Shown one piece after another: positions 1 to 11,290 of a DNA stretch of 35,746 nucleotides; position 1 is the stretch's first letter, and the number at the start of each line of letters is the position of its first letter. This DNA is from Hymenopellis radicata. Taxonomy: Eukaryota; Basidiomycota; Agaricomycetes; Agaricales; Physalacriaceae. The translations under genes and the position numbers were made by a program. Below the pieces are notes generated by a model. It saw only the letters and a list, made by a program, of their open reading frames with translations, did no database searches and was not told where the DNA came from. The stretch is taken from the NCBI GenBank assembly GCA_015501595.1, contig JADNRX010000529.1:1-35746 (forward strand). Reading direction: 5' to 3'.

Positions 1-476
1 TGACCATCAAGTGGAGAGAGGCCTAGTGCTGTCCATATTCCACGTCTGAGCTCTTGGCAACATTCTTCGTGCCAGGTAGAGGCACGCGTGGGGATCCATC
101 GACCGTAAGCATTGAATCTACCTCGTTCCGAATATCATGACTGATATCGAGCTGGCCAGATGATGCCTAAGTCCCACGAAAGCCCCGGAGTGCTATGTTA
201 AATCGGACAGGTGAATACCTCTCGTCAAGCAAAGCTACTGTGAGATTGTCATACCCATCCACTTCTAAGTCAATCAGTCTTTCAGCGCCAGATCTTCTTT
301 CGAATCATCGGACGCAGCGGTGAACTGGCGCAAGGAGAACTTCTTGATGAAAACATCAACTGCCGTTGATGTATCCCAAACTCGAACATACATCACGGCA
401 TCACGATTAGCAAGCAGTTGGATATAAGCCGGCTGGAAGTGGCGAAGGTCATCTTCTCAAATCTCCGACTCGGAAA
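1..476. other. No supportable gene; possible coding debris on minus strand
   Basis: I recognise no gene here. On the minus strand two short open stretches in different frames look protein-like (about 60 codons ending near 276, containing RVWDTSTAVDVFIKKFSLR, and about 35 codons ending near 170), but they are separated by stops and match no family I know. They could be the last exons of a gene that lies left of the window, or a relic. Confidence 0.3.
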
Positions 477-2309
477 ATGGACACTGGCACCGGGACATCG
501 CCCTCACCACTAGATTTACTGGGCCCATTGGATAGCACGCTTGGTGCCGCATTCATAGGCGTAGTGATTGCTGGAACGTACGTGTGTTTCCTCTTCAACG
601 ATCTGGGCGATCCTGATTGATCCTCCAGATTTTTCGGTATCACTCTATTCAGGTCTTTCTCTATCATACTCGATTGTCCAACGAGATGGAAGCGCATTCA
701 AAGGGCTGGTCAGTTCACCGTCACGTTCATCTGGTTTTCCACATCTTATCTCATCTCTTGAACAGATATATTTCCTCTGGTATGATGTTCTCGACTGCAT
801 TTCGTGCATGACTTACACGTATATCCCCTGTAGGGCCATGGACACTCTACACCTTGCCTTGATAACACGGCTGCTATTCTACATGGTAACAAACTACTTC
901 AATCCTGTCGAACTTCTCCGACCTACATGGTACGCGAATTGGGCCGTGTACTCATTCATCAGCACTGAAATTTACGCAGGAGCTTCATGGCCCAAGTCTT
1001 CGTCTCGGTATGCTACACGTCCCTGCTCTAGGGCTCAGACTTCAGATTTACGACGACCACAGAACATCAGTGAAATTTTGATTCAACTGTACGTCTTCTA
1101 ATAGTCGGCCTGTGAATCTTTTTATGTAGACCGGGCTATGGACGCTCTGTACGGAATTTTCTTGACTAGATGCTTAGTATGATGACAATGGCCTGCATGA
1201 TAACACGCAACAAGACCTCGCAGTCATCGTCTGCACTATGATTGTATGTCTCTCTACGACGTTAACGAAGGTCGAGGACGCTCATGCTTTAGATCATTTT
1301 ATCTCTCATATCTTTCTGTACGTTTGTTGCTTTTGCGGTTTTGTTATTCAGCTTCTAATCGTAAATCGTTAGCGTGTGGCTTTGGTGGGATCCCATAGCA
1401 GTCGCTCAAAACAGTGTACTCATCCCTGCCAGCATTCGCGATTCAGTCGCTCACTGCAGCAAATCTCGACTTCTCAAACGCCGACAGAACTCTGTCAGTA
1501 TGCATCCGATCGAGTCGTTCGCATCTCTCTAACATGCTTGCAGGTTACACTGTACGTCTCGTTCGGCGGTGAGGTGTTGGCGGATATCTCGATCGCATCG
1601 ACCTTGTGTACCGTCCTGTACAAAAGCAGGACGTCGTTCTCTTCGTGAGTCCCTAAACGCCTTGTGATGTACTATGGCTGAGTTTTACTGTACTCTTCCT
1701 AGCACGAAGAATGTCATCAACTCTCTGATTGTATACGCTATCAATACATGTACGTGCCTTTCCGCCCTCATGCTGGTTATCCTTACTTACATACATTTCT
1801 CTAGGTGTACTCACGACGTGCGTGCCGCGAATGTAGCGATTGACTACTGGGAACCTCGCACTGACTTCGGGGTTTAGGGTTTTGCGCTGTGGCGTGTTTC
1901 ATAACTGTAAGATTCTTCATACTTTTTCTTCGCTTTCTGAATCGTTGCTAGTTCGCCATCTGGCCTGATGAATTCATCTACATCCGCGATATACTTCTCA
2001 TTAAACAAACGTCAGTTCAGATTCCCTGAAGATGCTTAACTAATGTAACTCACGAAATAACAGTCTACTTCAACAGCCTCCTTGCGAACTGTAGGAGTCC
2101 ATCATGCACGATTTGCGTACTTGCTCACGGAAATCTTTGTAGTAAACAGCAGGGAGCATCTGCGTCAGAAATTCAACACCGAGCCAATCTCGATTGTCGA
2201 GTCACGGTTTGTCAAAACAGCCGAAGAGACCCTCCGATGCAGAACCAGTCAACACCGAGCAGCTAAAAACGTGAGGATTCTCCCGATGCCTGCAAGGTAC
2301 CACCATTGA
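477..2309 (+). pseudogene. DUF6534 multi-pass membrane protein, decayed
   Basis: Recognisable pieces of the agaricomycete DUF6534 family appear in the right order. Exon 1 (477-577) encodes a short N-terminus with LGAAFIGVVIAGT, followed by a GTACGT donor. Next come IQVFLYHTRLSNEMEAHSKG (about 650-709), MDTLHLALITRLLFYMVTNY (from 838) with PVELLRPTW, TEIYAGA, then LADISIASTLCTVLYKSRTSF (about 1577-1645), NVINSLIVYAIN, and finally VYFNSLLA plus REHLRQKFNTEP near 2065-2195. These are the family's membrane segments and its typical C-terminal tail. The pieces are out of frame with each other, and in-frame stops fall within segments that should be exons (for example near 1028 and 1835), so this is most likely a pseudogene. 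The function of intact members is unknown. Confidence 0.7.
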
Positions 2310-2337
2310 ATCTGTCAATCTTTTCCAGACTAACGTA

Positions 2338-2571
2338 CTGTAGACTTTCATTCAATTCGTCGGCCCATGTGACCTGTGACCGGTCTGACGAAAATATGGT
2401 TTCGACGAATTACCATATATGGTAATTCCGCCGCGGCGGAGCTGCGGCGGGAGGCCGGCGGGGGCCCCGCCGGAGACTTTTTCGTGATTTTTCGCTGTGA
2501 CAGCTGTGACTTTTCGTCGATTTCGGGTCGTCTGTGACCCGTGGACTGACGAATTGAATTAAAGTGTACAG
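2338..2571. mobile_element. CTGTAGA-family short inverted-repeat element, copy 1 (234 bp)
   Basis: A 234-bp non-coding element flanked by TA on both sides (2336-2337 and 2572-2573). Its ends are near-perfect 24-bp inverted repeats that begin CTGTA(G/C)A and end TCAATTCGTC. The interior holds CCATATATGGTAA and a very GC-rich palindrome (CCGCCGCGGCGG). The same interior recurs inverted in the copy at 31191-31423. A TA target duplication fits Tc1/mariner-type non-autonomous elements; no transposase is present. Confidence 0.85.
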
Positions 2572-3662
2572 TATCGGGCTCCAGCCCAAGTTATGCACCT
2601 GCGTCTGTGTTTTGAGGTGGGGTTGGTTGTCTGAAATTCACGAGACACGCGCGGAAAGTAATTTATACGTGATGATAGTATGTTTACAACTGGGCCGATA
2701 TGAGGAAGCGTCTCGATGCTGAAACCCGAAGAAAGTATGTTAGTTCCGTGAATCATCGCTGCGTTTACGCGGTCAGGACGAGATTATGCTTGTGACAAGG
2801 AATGCATAGACATACGCGGAGGAGAAAGAGCGGATAAGCTCTGTGCATCGTTGGCAGCGACGATATGAGACATACAAAAGGCTCGGATTCATCTTTCAAT
2901 TGAACATTAGGATCAAAGACTTTGCTACGATATCTAACCGTACCAATTGAAAATATCAGAAGTTGTCGTTCGCCTAGCAGGTGACGGGGTCACCGTAGCG
3001 CGAAATTCCCTGCAGAGAGTCATGAGAGGCCACGTAAATGTATCTCGGGGACCATGTCACTGGAAAGCGCTGGTAGGAATTATGCCGAGAAGCAAAAGGA
3101 TATATGGGGCGCGAAACTGTAATTGAAGACATCGATGTCAGAGCAGGATGATCCGGGGAAAGTCAGGCTTTCAAACGGCGGAACGCTGCGCGAGCAGGAC
3201 AATTGGTGATTGAAAATTTGGGGGTCGATCCTCTAGCATACGTATATAAGTACTATGGACGAGTGCGAACGTTAGGACGGCAGCGGAGAGGAGGAGAGGA
3301 GTCGCATCTTATTAAGGCACCAGGGATCTGATCACGACGGACCACGACCCCGTGTTGTTCCTATTGCGGTCATTCCTTCTCGCCTCCACTAGCTGAACGC
3401 GACTGAACAAACCCGAATTAAAGGAAGCGTTAGAAGTGCATAATCCTGACTGGGGATAGTGTTGGCGGCTCAACAACGGAATCAAAACCCGGATTGTCCT
3501 CGGTTGCTGTTAACATTTTCGCGAGGCTAACGAGCATTTGAGGCCATCTCTCTGCGTCCCAAGGGTGCAAGCTTCAAAATGGGCTCCAGATATTCTCCGT
3601 GAGCATTTACTACTTAACTCCCGCTTTTACCGTGAAGGCCATCGACAACCGTCTCTCACATC
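2572..3662. other. Intergenic region upstream of the first GH7 gene
   Basis: No gene seen. A TATATAAG sequence lies at about 3242, roughly 420 bases before the GH7 start codon, so it would imply a long leader. From about 3345 to 3660 the sequence is recognisably related to the region upstream of the second GH7 gene (about 6460-6758): a shared CACGACCCCGTGTT, the CTTCTCGCCTCCA block, GGCTCAA.AACGG, and a TCCAGATATT.TCCG block near the start codon. The duplication therefore included the promoter. Confidence 0.5.
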
Positions 3663-5128
3663 ATGTTCAACACGGCCGTCCTCGTCTGTCTCACCCTTGC
3701 TGCTGCCGCCCTCGGCCAGCAGATTGGAAACTACACTGCAGAAAGTCATCCATCGCTTACTGTTCAGCAATGCTCGGCTTGGAGGGAGCTGTACGTCGCA
3801 GGTGGGCGTCCATGTTCGGCTTTCCTGGGTTTGTCTAATTTGTTTACAGTCGCGTTCGGTCGTGCTTGACGCCAACTGGCGCTGGCTTCACTGTCACTAA
3901 CAATTACACCAATTGTTACACCGGAAACACGTGGAACTCTACGACCTCCCGAACAACACTGCTTGCGCCAACTTGTGCTCTTGACGGCGCAGACTACTCT
4001 GGCACTTACGGATCAGACCGCGGAAACGCTCTCACCTCAAATTCGTTACCACCTCCAGCAGAAGAACATCGGTTCTCGCGTGTACCTCATGCAGGACCAG
4101 GACAACTATCAGATGTTCAGCCTGAAGAACCAGGAATTCACCTTCGACGTCGACGTCTCGCAGCTTCCTTGTGTCTTAATGGTGCCGTCTACTTTGTCTC
4201 CATGGACAAGGACGGAGGAAAGGCCAAGTACTCCACGAACAAGGCTGGGGCGCTATGGGACTGGATATTGCACTCCCAGTGTCCCCACGATATCAAGTTC
4301 ATCAACGGCCAGGTATGTAGACCATCATTTTCGATCTTTGCAGACATCATTACTTATATGTGTACTATAGGCCAACGTCGAAGGCTGACGGCCTCACCCA
4401 ATGATACCAATGCAGGCACGGGCCAGTATGGTTCCTGCTGCGACGAGATGGACATCTGGGAAGCCAACTCCGTCTCCTCTGCTTACACTCCCCACGTCTG
4501 CACGTCCACCGGTCAGACCCGATGCACAGGCAATGACTGTGGTGACGGCGACAACCGCTACGGCGGCATCTGCGACAAGGACGGCTGCGATTTCAACTCC
4601 TTCCGCCAAGGCGTAAAGAACTTCTATGGCCCCGGCATGACCGTCAACACCAACTCCAAGTTCACCCTCGTCACCCAGTTCATCACCGCCGACGGTACAG
4701 CGAACGGCGCGCTTAGCGAGATCCGCCGGTTCTACGTCCAGAACGGACAGGTCATCCCCAACTCGTTCTCCACTTTCACTGGGTTGACGTCGTACAACTC
4801 GGTGTCGGATAGCTACTGCAACGCGCAGAAGACGCTTTTCGGCGATACCAACTCGTTTGAGCAGCGCGGTGGCCTTAACAAGATGGGCCAAGCGCTCCAG
4901 ACCGGAATGGCGCTGGTCCTGAGTTTATGGGACGACCACGCCGTGAACATGCTCTGGCTCGACAGCAACTACCCAACCGACGCTGATGCTTCTAAACCCG
5001 GTATCGCTCGTGGAACGTGCTCCACGAGTTCGGGGAAGCCCACGGATGTCGAGTCGCAGAATGCGAACGCGCAGGTGACATACTCCAACATCAAGTTTGG
5101 TCCTCTTAACTCGACATTCGGCCATTAG
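3663..5128 (+). pseudogene. GH7 cellobiohydrolase without CBM1, frameshifted
   Basis: Encodes a glycoside hydrolase family 7 reducing-end cellobiohydrolase (secreted; releases cellobiose from cellulose). Inferred exons are 3663-3801, 3850-4312 and 4371-5128, at the same places as in the paralog at 6759. The signal peptide is MFNTAVLVCLTLAAAALG, with the mature protein starting QQIG. The catalytic motif EMDIWEAN (E..D..E) is intact, as are [12 protein letters not shown] and [17 protein letters not shown]. The protein stops right after the catalytic domain (NSTFGH), with no linker or cellulose-binding module. About ten small indels fall between 3780 and 4390 (for example near 3780, 3885, 3975, 4172, 4250, 4272 and 4387, where TGG becomes TGA). 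None is seen in the 738 bases that follow. As written it cannot make a full enzyme; sequence error is the alternative. Confidence 0.85.
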
Positions 5129-6758
5129 TGCGTTCCTGCAGCTATCGTAGTGTACAGGTTATGTGCTATGTTCTCATTTATGGTTATATTCACGAATTTA
5201 TATGTCCGGGGCGACAACATTTTGTTATCGTCGTCCACTTTAACTTGAACACGCTACACATCTCGTTCCTCAAATGAATTGTACTACCCCGGCTCGACAA
5301 CAGTCTAATTACCTTCACGAACGAATGGTCTTCTATTTACGCAGAGTAAGAATACTACTACTATGCTTTAACAAAGACAGCAATCGTATATACAAATTGA
5401 AGGCAGAACTCAAGACGACAATAGCTCATAGCTCAGCTGGCGATCATCGAGACCGACAGTCGCGTTATGTCAGCGCTGTAAATTGTAGACATCTAAAGTT
5501 AGCGACAACTCTAAAGTTATCCAGTGAGCTTCTATGTCGTTCGGAATTATCTACGTCCATTTCTTTGAATTGCTTGTAGAGACGTGACCGACTTTGCCCA
5601 AGTTCCCCCGCTTCATCGACCATCAGTCTACCAATAGATGCGGGTGAAAGGTTGAATACAGATTCCATGACTAGTCTCAATAAAGAACTCCGCAGTCCAT
5701 TGCATTAGAACACAATGGTAGCTTAGCACATTGCTAGATCCTTCCTTCCGTGAATTTAGCGTGCATGTTTTTAGATTGGCAAGAACGACTCAGGCTGAAG
5801 ATCTGCATTCGCCTGAAAAATGTTGTTCTACTCTAAACTGAACAACTCGAAGGAGACGGCCATGTACCAGAAGCGCTTACGGCTCCATCCTTGCCTGAAC
5901 TGAGGGGGTCAAAATAGGCGCGTTCATGCAATGGTACTGGGTCGGACTCACCATGTGGAAGCGATGAATGACCAGTAGAAGAGACTACTCGGTTCAAGTT
6001 CTCTTGGCGGTAGACGGGTGCGGGAATGAAAGGCTGGAATAGGATGATTTCAAGCCAACGCTGCCCTTGGAACGGTCCGCTTCCAAATACCGACCCATCT
6101 GAAGAACAAGGCATTGACCTCATCGAAGCAGCTGATGGGTTACAGAAGGATGCAGGCCGCCGTGAAAGTATCACGAGGTCGGTTTTCGGGCCTAGAAAGC
6201 GTATTTTGGGAACATTCGACAGGAACTGTCCATAATTTTACCGAGAAGCAAGATTTAGACGAGGGAGGCCACAGGAAGACACAGAGTATGAGTTAGAGAG
6301 GCAGAACGTTTCCTCGCCGGTAAAAGCACGCGAATACGACAGAGCTACTGAGTCGAAACATGCTAGCTATTCGAGTGCTGCGGAGGCAGAGGTGAAGACC
6401 AAGAAAAGATGTGATTGTCAGAACGAGGCACAAGGGACCGGGATCATATGACGCGCGTGCCACGACCCCGTGTTTTCCTTTTTTAGGCTTTGCTTCTCGC
6501 CTCCAGCGCTTAGACGCGATTCAATCGAAAAAAAACACCCGCATGGGGGAGAGAGGTGTTGGTCTGAGCCAAGGACGGCTCAATAACGGGATTTCCTTCC
6601 GGGTGCTCCTCGGTCGTTCCAAACATTTACTGCCCAGATTCTGCCACCCCCACCTTGCTTCACGAAAGCGTCCTCCTCGAGTTCCAGATATTATCCGATG
6701 GCCTTGTACTTAAGCTTCTTCGATGAGAATTTGAAGGACATCGACAACCCGCCCCGCC
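5129..6758. other. Intergenic region between the two GH7 genes
   Basis: About 1.6 kb with no gene I can support. The first 150 bases are probably the 3' UTR of the upstream gene. A 113-codon open stretch on the minus strand (5833-6174) has no recognisable domain. The last 300 bases are a diverged copy of the promoter of the first GH7 gene and so probably contain the promoter of the second; no clear TATA box is visible. Confidence 0.45.
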
Positions 6759-8508
6759 ATGTTCAACAAGGTCGCTCTTGTCTGCTTCGCCTTCGTCGCG
6801 GTCGCCTTGGGCCAGCAGATCGGCACTCTCACGACCGAAACCCACCCATCTATCACGGTCCAACAATGTTCTGCTGGAGGTAGCTGCACGACACAGGTCG
6901 GTACCCATCCTTCTCTTCCATCGCTCGATATACTTACCTCAGTCAAATTAGCAACGCTCCGTCGTCCTAGATTCCAACTGGCGCTGGCTCCACAGCACAT
7001 CCGGCTCAACCAACTGCTACACCGGAAACACATGGGACGCCACCCTCTGCCCCAACAACACCGCCTGTGCGCGAACTGCGCCCTCGACGGTGCAGACTAC
7101 AGCGGCACTTACGGTATCACGGCCAGCGGCAACGCTCTCACACTCAAATTCGTGACCCAGTCCCAACAAAAGAACATCGGCTCCCGCGTGTACCTCATGC
7201 AGGACCAGGACAACTACCAGATGTTCAGCCTCTTGAACCAGGAATTTACATTCGATGTCGACGTCTCCCAACTCCCTTGCGGTTTGAACGGCGCGGTGTA
7301 CTTCGTCTCCATGGACCAGGACGGAGGAAAGGCCAAGTACTCCACGAACGAGGCCGGTGCGCGCTACGGCACTGGGTACTGCGACTCCCAGTGTCCTCAT
7401 GATATCAAGTTCATCAACGGGCAGGTACGTCACATGCCTTCTTGTTACTCACTGATTCTAATCACCCCACGCGCTACAGGCCAACGTCGAAGGCTGGACG
7501 CCTCACCCAACGACACCAACGCCGGCTCAGGCACGTACGGCACATGCTGCGACGAAAATGGACATCTGGGAAGCCAACTCCATCTCCTCCGCCTACACCC
7601 CTCACGTCTGCACGTCTACCGGACAGACCCGCTGCTCGGGCAACGACTGCGGCGACGGCGACAACCGCTACGGCGGCATCTGCGACAAGGACGGCTGCGA
7701 TTTCAACTCCTTCCGCCAAGGCGTAAAAGACTTCTACGGCCCCGGCATGACCGTCAACACCAACTCCAAGTTCACCCTCGTCACCCAGTTTATTACCGCC
7801 GATGGCACAGCGAATGGAGCGCTTAGCGAGATCCGCCGGTTCTACGTGCAGAACGGACAGGTCATCCCCAACTCGTTCTCCACTTTCACTGGGTTGACGT
7901 CGTACAACTCGGTGTCGGATAGCTACTGCAATGCGCAGAAGACCCTGTTCGGCGACACTAACTCGTTCGAGGACCGAGGGGTTTGGCGAAGATGGACAGG
8001 CTTTGAAAAGTGGGATGGCGTTGGTCCTGAGTTTATGGGACGACCACGCTGTGAACATGCTCTGGCTCGACAGCAACTACCCCACCGACGCCGACGCCTC
8101 GCAGCCCGGTATCGCTCGTGGAACGTGCTCTACGAGCTCCGGACAGCCTACGGATGTCGAGTCGCAGAATGCAAATTCGCAGGTGACATACTCCAACATC
8201 AGGTTCGGTCCTCTGAACTCGACATTCACTGGGGGCGCTGCAACCGGTACGAGCTCTGCGCCGGCCTCTGGTACCTCGACTGCGTCTGGCGCGACTCAGA
8301 CTCAGTACGGCCAATGTGGAGGTACGATCTGCTTCAGTTGATTCACAGCAAACTTATTTACGTTTCAAAGGTACGGGATGGACTGGAGCGACGACATGTG
8401 TCTCGCCGTTTACTTGTACTGCAGTTTCACCACCGTATTACTACCAGGTAAGCCTGATTTCCGTTAGCATTCGAGATTCTCATGATAATATATTCTTAGT
8501 GTCTATGA
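6759..8508 (+). CDS. GH7 cellobiohydrolase with C-terminal CBM1 (frameshifts as sequenced)
   Basis: Secreted reducing-end cellobiohydrolase. Inferred exons are 6759-6896, 6952-7424, 7480-8321, 8371-8447 and 8500-8508; introns are 49-55 bases. The signal peptide (about 18 residues) ends ALG before [12 protein letters not shown]. Family hallmarks are [26 protein letters not shown], the catalytic E..D..E around MDIWEAN, and [16 protein letters not shown] Ser/Thr/Gly-rich linker follows, then a CBM1 (QYGQCGG / GWTGATTC / [13 protein letters not shown]) split by an intron, with a 9-base last exon coding only Cys-Leu-stop. Five single-base shifts are needed to read it through: near 7072, 7500, 7556 (AAAA), 7980 (GGGG) and 7994. 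With them corrected the length is about 513 residues, normal for the family. The family and domain calls are firm; whether the gene is functional is open. Confidence 0.88.
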
Positions 8509-9100
8509 TAACTTGGGTTCTTGGTATTGGTTGAATCGTTGGTCTCTACTTGTTACATATCTCTCATGTAATGTTATATTCGATATATTTCGATGCCCTC
8601 AAGTGGGAACAACGTCACTTTGCGAAAGCCCATGAGTTTGCCTGCCACAAATTACGCCGTACTATTGGCAGCAAATATTCATGTTCTGGGTATCTCTCAG
8701 CTGGGTACAACCACCGTACTTCCTGTTCCTCGCTGTCCACACTCAACCGTACCCTGCAGCAACTAGATTTTTCGCACCCAAACCAGCAGTGCGCTCGCGT
8801 GTAATTATATTTTACTCTGGAACCTACTACTCTTTCGCGACTGCCAAATCTTGATCTCGCTAGCGACGAAATCCTTGTTCTCCCAAGACCTAGATTGCTG
8901 AACTGCATCGCCTTCTTAGCCCAGCATGGGTTCCAAAGGACGAAGGTCGAAAAGTCTGACTTCGCTTTGACACAGTGCTGGATTCTATTGAGAGGGGTGA
9001 ACAGAAGAAGGAGCATACATATGTTAAGTAAAGAAAGAATGTGGGATACATAGTAGAGGAGAACCATATATATAAATACGGTATCAGAGGTAAATGAAAA
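8509..9100. other. Convergent intergenic region
   Basis: 3' flank shared by the second GH7 gene and the minus-strand MYND gene. Open stretches on either strand show no domain or splice logic. I see no gene. Confidence 0.5.
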
Positions 9101-10610
9101 CTAAACTCGGCGGCAAGTATGCTCCCCAGCATCATACAATATTCTAAAACACGCCTCCGAACAGACAACAAGGACCTTGCAGCTCTGGCATCGTTTCGTC
9201 CCTCTGGCGGAGCACTAAAGATCCCCATCAGCAAAACTCAATGCCTGCGCACAAGACAAGTCTCACCGTAGGATTCATGCACATCGTGCGCAACCGCCCC
9301 GACTCCGGCGAAGCCTGTACACTACGGTCGAAATGCGTAACGAAAACATGCCACCCCACCGTGAGCAGGTTCCCGGAAGGCATCTGCGGCAACTCATTCC
9401 AGCTCCCCATGAAGCTTCTGAAATCATTCAACTGCATAAGCACCCTATGCGCAACGCGTCGGCTTTTCATGGACCAATGCCAGATGTACCCAAGCAAAAA
9501 CGGCATCCTGCCGCACAGGGTGAGCAGAGAGCGACCAAAGTAGTGTAGAACACAATAAATGCTGTCGAGTAGACGCCCATTAAGGGCTTCGAGGAGAGCA
9601 TTAGGGCTGTCGACCTCGTCTTTGAAGAGGAGATGGAGTTCCTCGGAAATAGCGAGGATGAACTGGTATGCGCCGTATTTCTCGACCGGCCACTCCTCCG
9701 GCGCGACCATTCGCGGCTGGTCAATGATGGCATAAGCCAGAAGAGAACAGAGCGCGGTCATGAGCCCATTGACAAAGAGGTAGTGGCGCAATTGAACTTG
9801 GGGCGGACCACGCAGATCGCCCCAATTCCGCGCATGTTCGCGAGCAACCTGTTGGGCAGGAATGAGAAGGTTGGGTTCTCCAGCTCGCTGACGGCGGCAT
9901 TGAGGTGATTCAAGCCCGTGCGGAAGAGAGAACGCGGTATGGAGGCGACGGCCAACTCCAACGGCCGGCGGGTAGGCGCGTATTCGGTTAAAGCTTGGAT
10001 GATCTTGACCAGGTCAATATCCAGGACGTTGGTAGACGTGGATCCAGAGACTTTAATCCACATGCAGATGATGGTCTTGATTTGGAGCGTGAGCATCGCG
10101 GGCATAGTATCGGCGAAGTGAGCGAGTCCGGTATCGTGCTGGAGCAAGGCGGCCAAGGTGGAAAGCACGATGGCGTCTTCCGGATGGTAGCTACGCCTTT
10201 GTGGATCGAAGGAGGAATATTGGAGGGTGTGGAGCATGAGGGGAATAACGACGGGCACAATGACCTCCATATGTTCAATCAGGATGAAATGGTAGTTTGG
10301 TCTTGGTCGGAGCGACATGGGAGTGTAGAAATGGCGCATGACTGCGGCGGCAAGAAAGGCTGGACGTGGGTCGTACTCGTCGGTCACGTCGAACGGGGTC
10401 GTGAGCTCGGGGAGGAAGCGGAGGAAAGTTGACATCATGTCATCAAGGGATTGGTTGGGTGCGCTAAGCGCTCCAACCAGAGAGCGTGCAACATGGCTGG
10501 GGTTGTGCAATTCCATATGAATTGACCCGGTACTAGGCTGAAATTGTAGAGAGATTAGCCCGACTCAGCGTCGAAGAGTGAGAAGTGCATACCTGGAAAG
10601 TAATAGACAT
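9101..10610 (-). CDS. MYND-type zinc-finger protein, paralog A
   Basis: Inferred exons (minus strand) are 10593-10610 (18 bases, MSITFQ), 10537-9267 and 9214-9101; introns are 55 and 52 bases. About 467 residues. The long middle part is helical and of unknown function (for example ARSLVGALSAPNQSLDDMMS and DIDLVKIIQALTEYAPTRRP). The C-terminal 37 residues form a MYND-like zinc finger: RCQSCK, VVCSEACFR, then H and C. MYND fingers usually bind proteins. One single-base shift near 9795 breaks the frame, most simply a lost base in an A or C run (RPKV.QLRHYLF). Start and exon layout are supported by the paralog at 31738-34037, which has the same 18-base first exon. A TTTAAATA box lies about 81 bases upstream of the start. 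Confidence 0.75.
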
Positions 10611-11118
10611 TAAAGAGGTTGATAATCAAAGAGTACGACGAGTGGCAAGAGATGGTGGTTGAATGGGAAGCAGCGCTCGACACACCAACCTATTTAAAAC
10701 GCGTCTCGGCGTAACATGACCTTCACAATGAACAATGGTGGACCACTGGCAACACGTCCAAATTTGGGAACACGCACGACTCGGAAGGGACGAGGATCCC
10801 AACCGCATTGTTCGACGAATTTGGCGCATGTGGACAGTCGACAGAAGATCGCAGGTGGGTAATGGAATCTAGCAGCTCATGCAAGTGTCCGATATTTTTG
10901 ACCATGTCAGCATGGCGCCGGTGGGAAATGCGAGAGCCGGAGGACAGAGTCTATAGCGTCTAACATCGCGTCACATATGGAAGCAGTGAAATCTAGGAGA
11001 CGTCGCGGCATAACGCGTAACGCCCCGCGAACTTACGGTCGAAATGGTACAGTATCCGATTAAATAAGTTGTACGACAGCTCTGGAGCTTTCATTCTTGC
11101 GACATTCATACCGCTACC
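10611..11118. other. Divergent promoter region between MYND gene A and the DUF6535 gene
   Basis: About 500 bases between two divergently oriented genes. Apart from the TATA-like box at 10691-10699 I see nothing specific; the short open stretches here have no domain. Confidence 0.45.
10691..10699 (-). promoter_or_regulatory. TATA-like box of MYND paralog A
   Basis: Reads TTTTAAATA on the minus strand, about 81 bases before the start codon at 10610. The MYND paralog B has TATATAAA about 91 bases before its start, which supports the assignment. Confidence 0.45.
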
Positions 11119-11290
11119 ATGTTGACTATCAGACCGAAGGGTGTCCAGATACGATCGTCCCGCCGTAACATTCGACAATTGAAACATCGTAACCGGCCCC
11201 TGGGCGCATCTGGGTCCACGAGAGGCATTGAGGGACCCTCTTCCAACCTCGACAATCAACAGGTATGTTGAGTAGTCACGCAGAGTTCAT

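Noticed and set aside
4394..8076. Long minus-strand open frames opposite the GH7 genes (4394-4891, 7474-8076)
   Set aside because: They mirror the codon bias of the GH7 coding strand, are rich in Ala/Val/Gly, and have no domain or splice sites.
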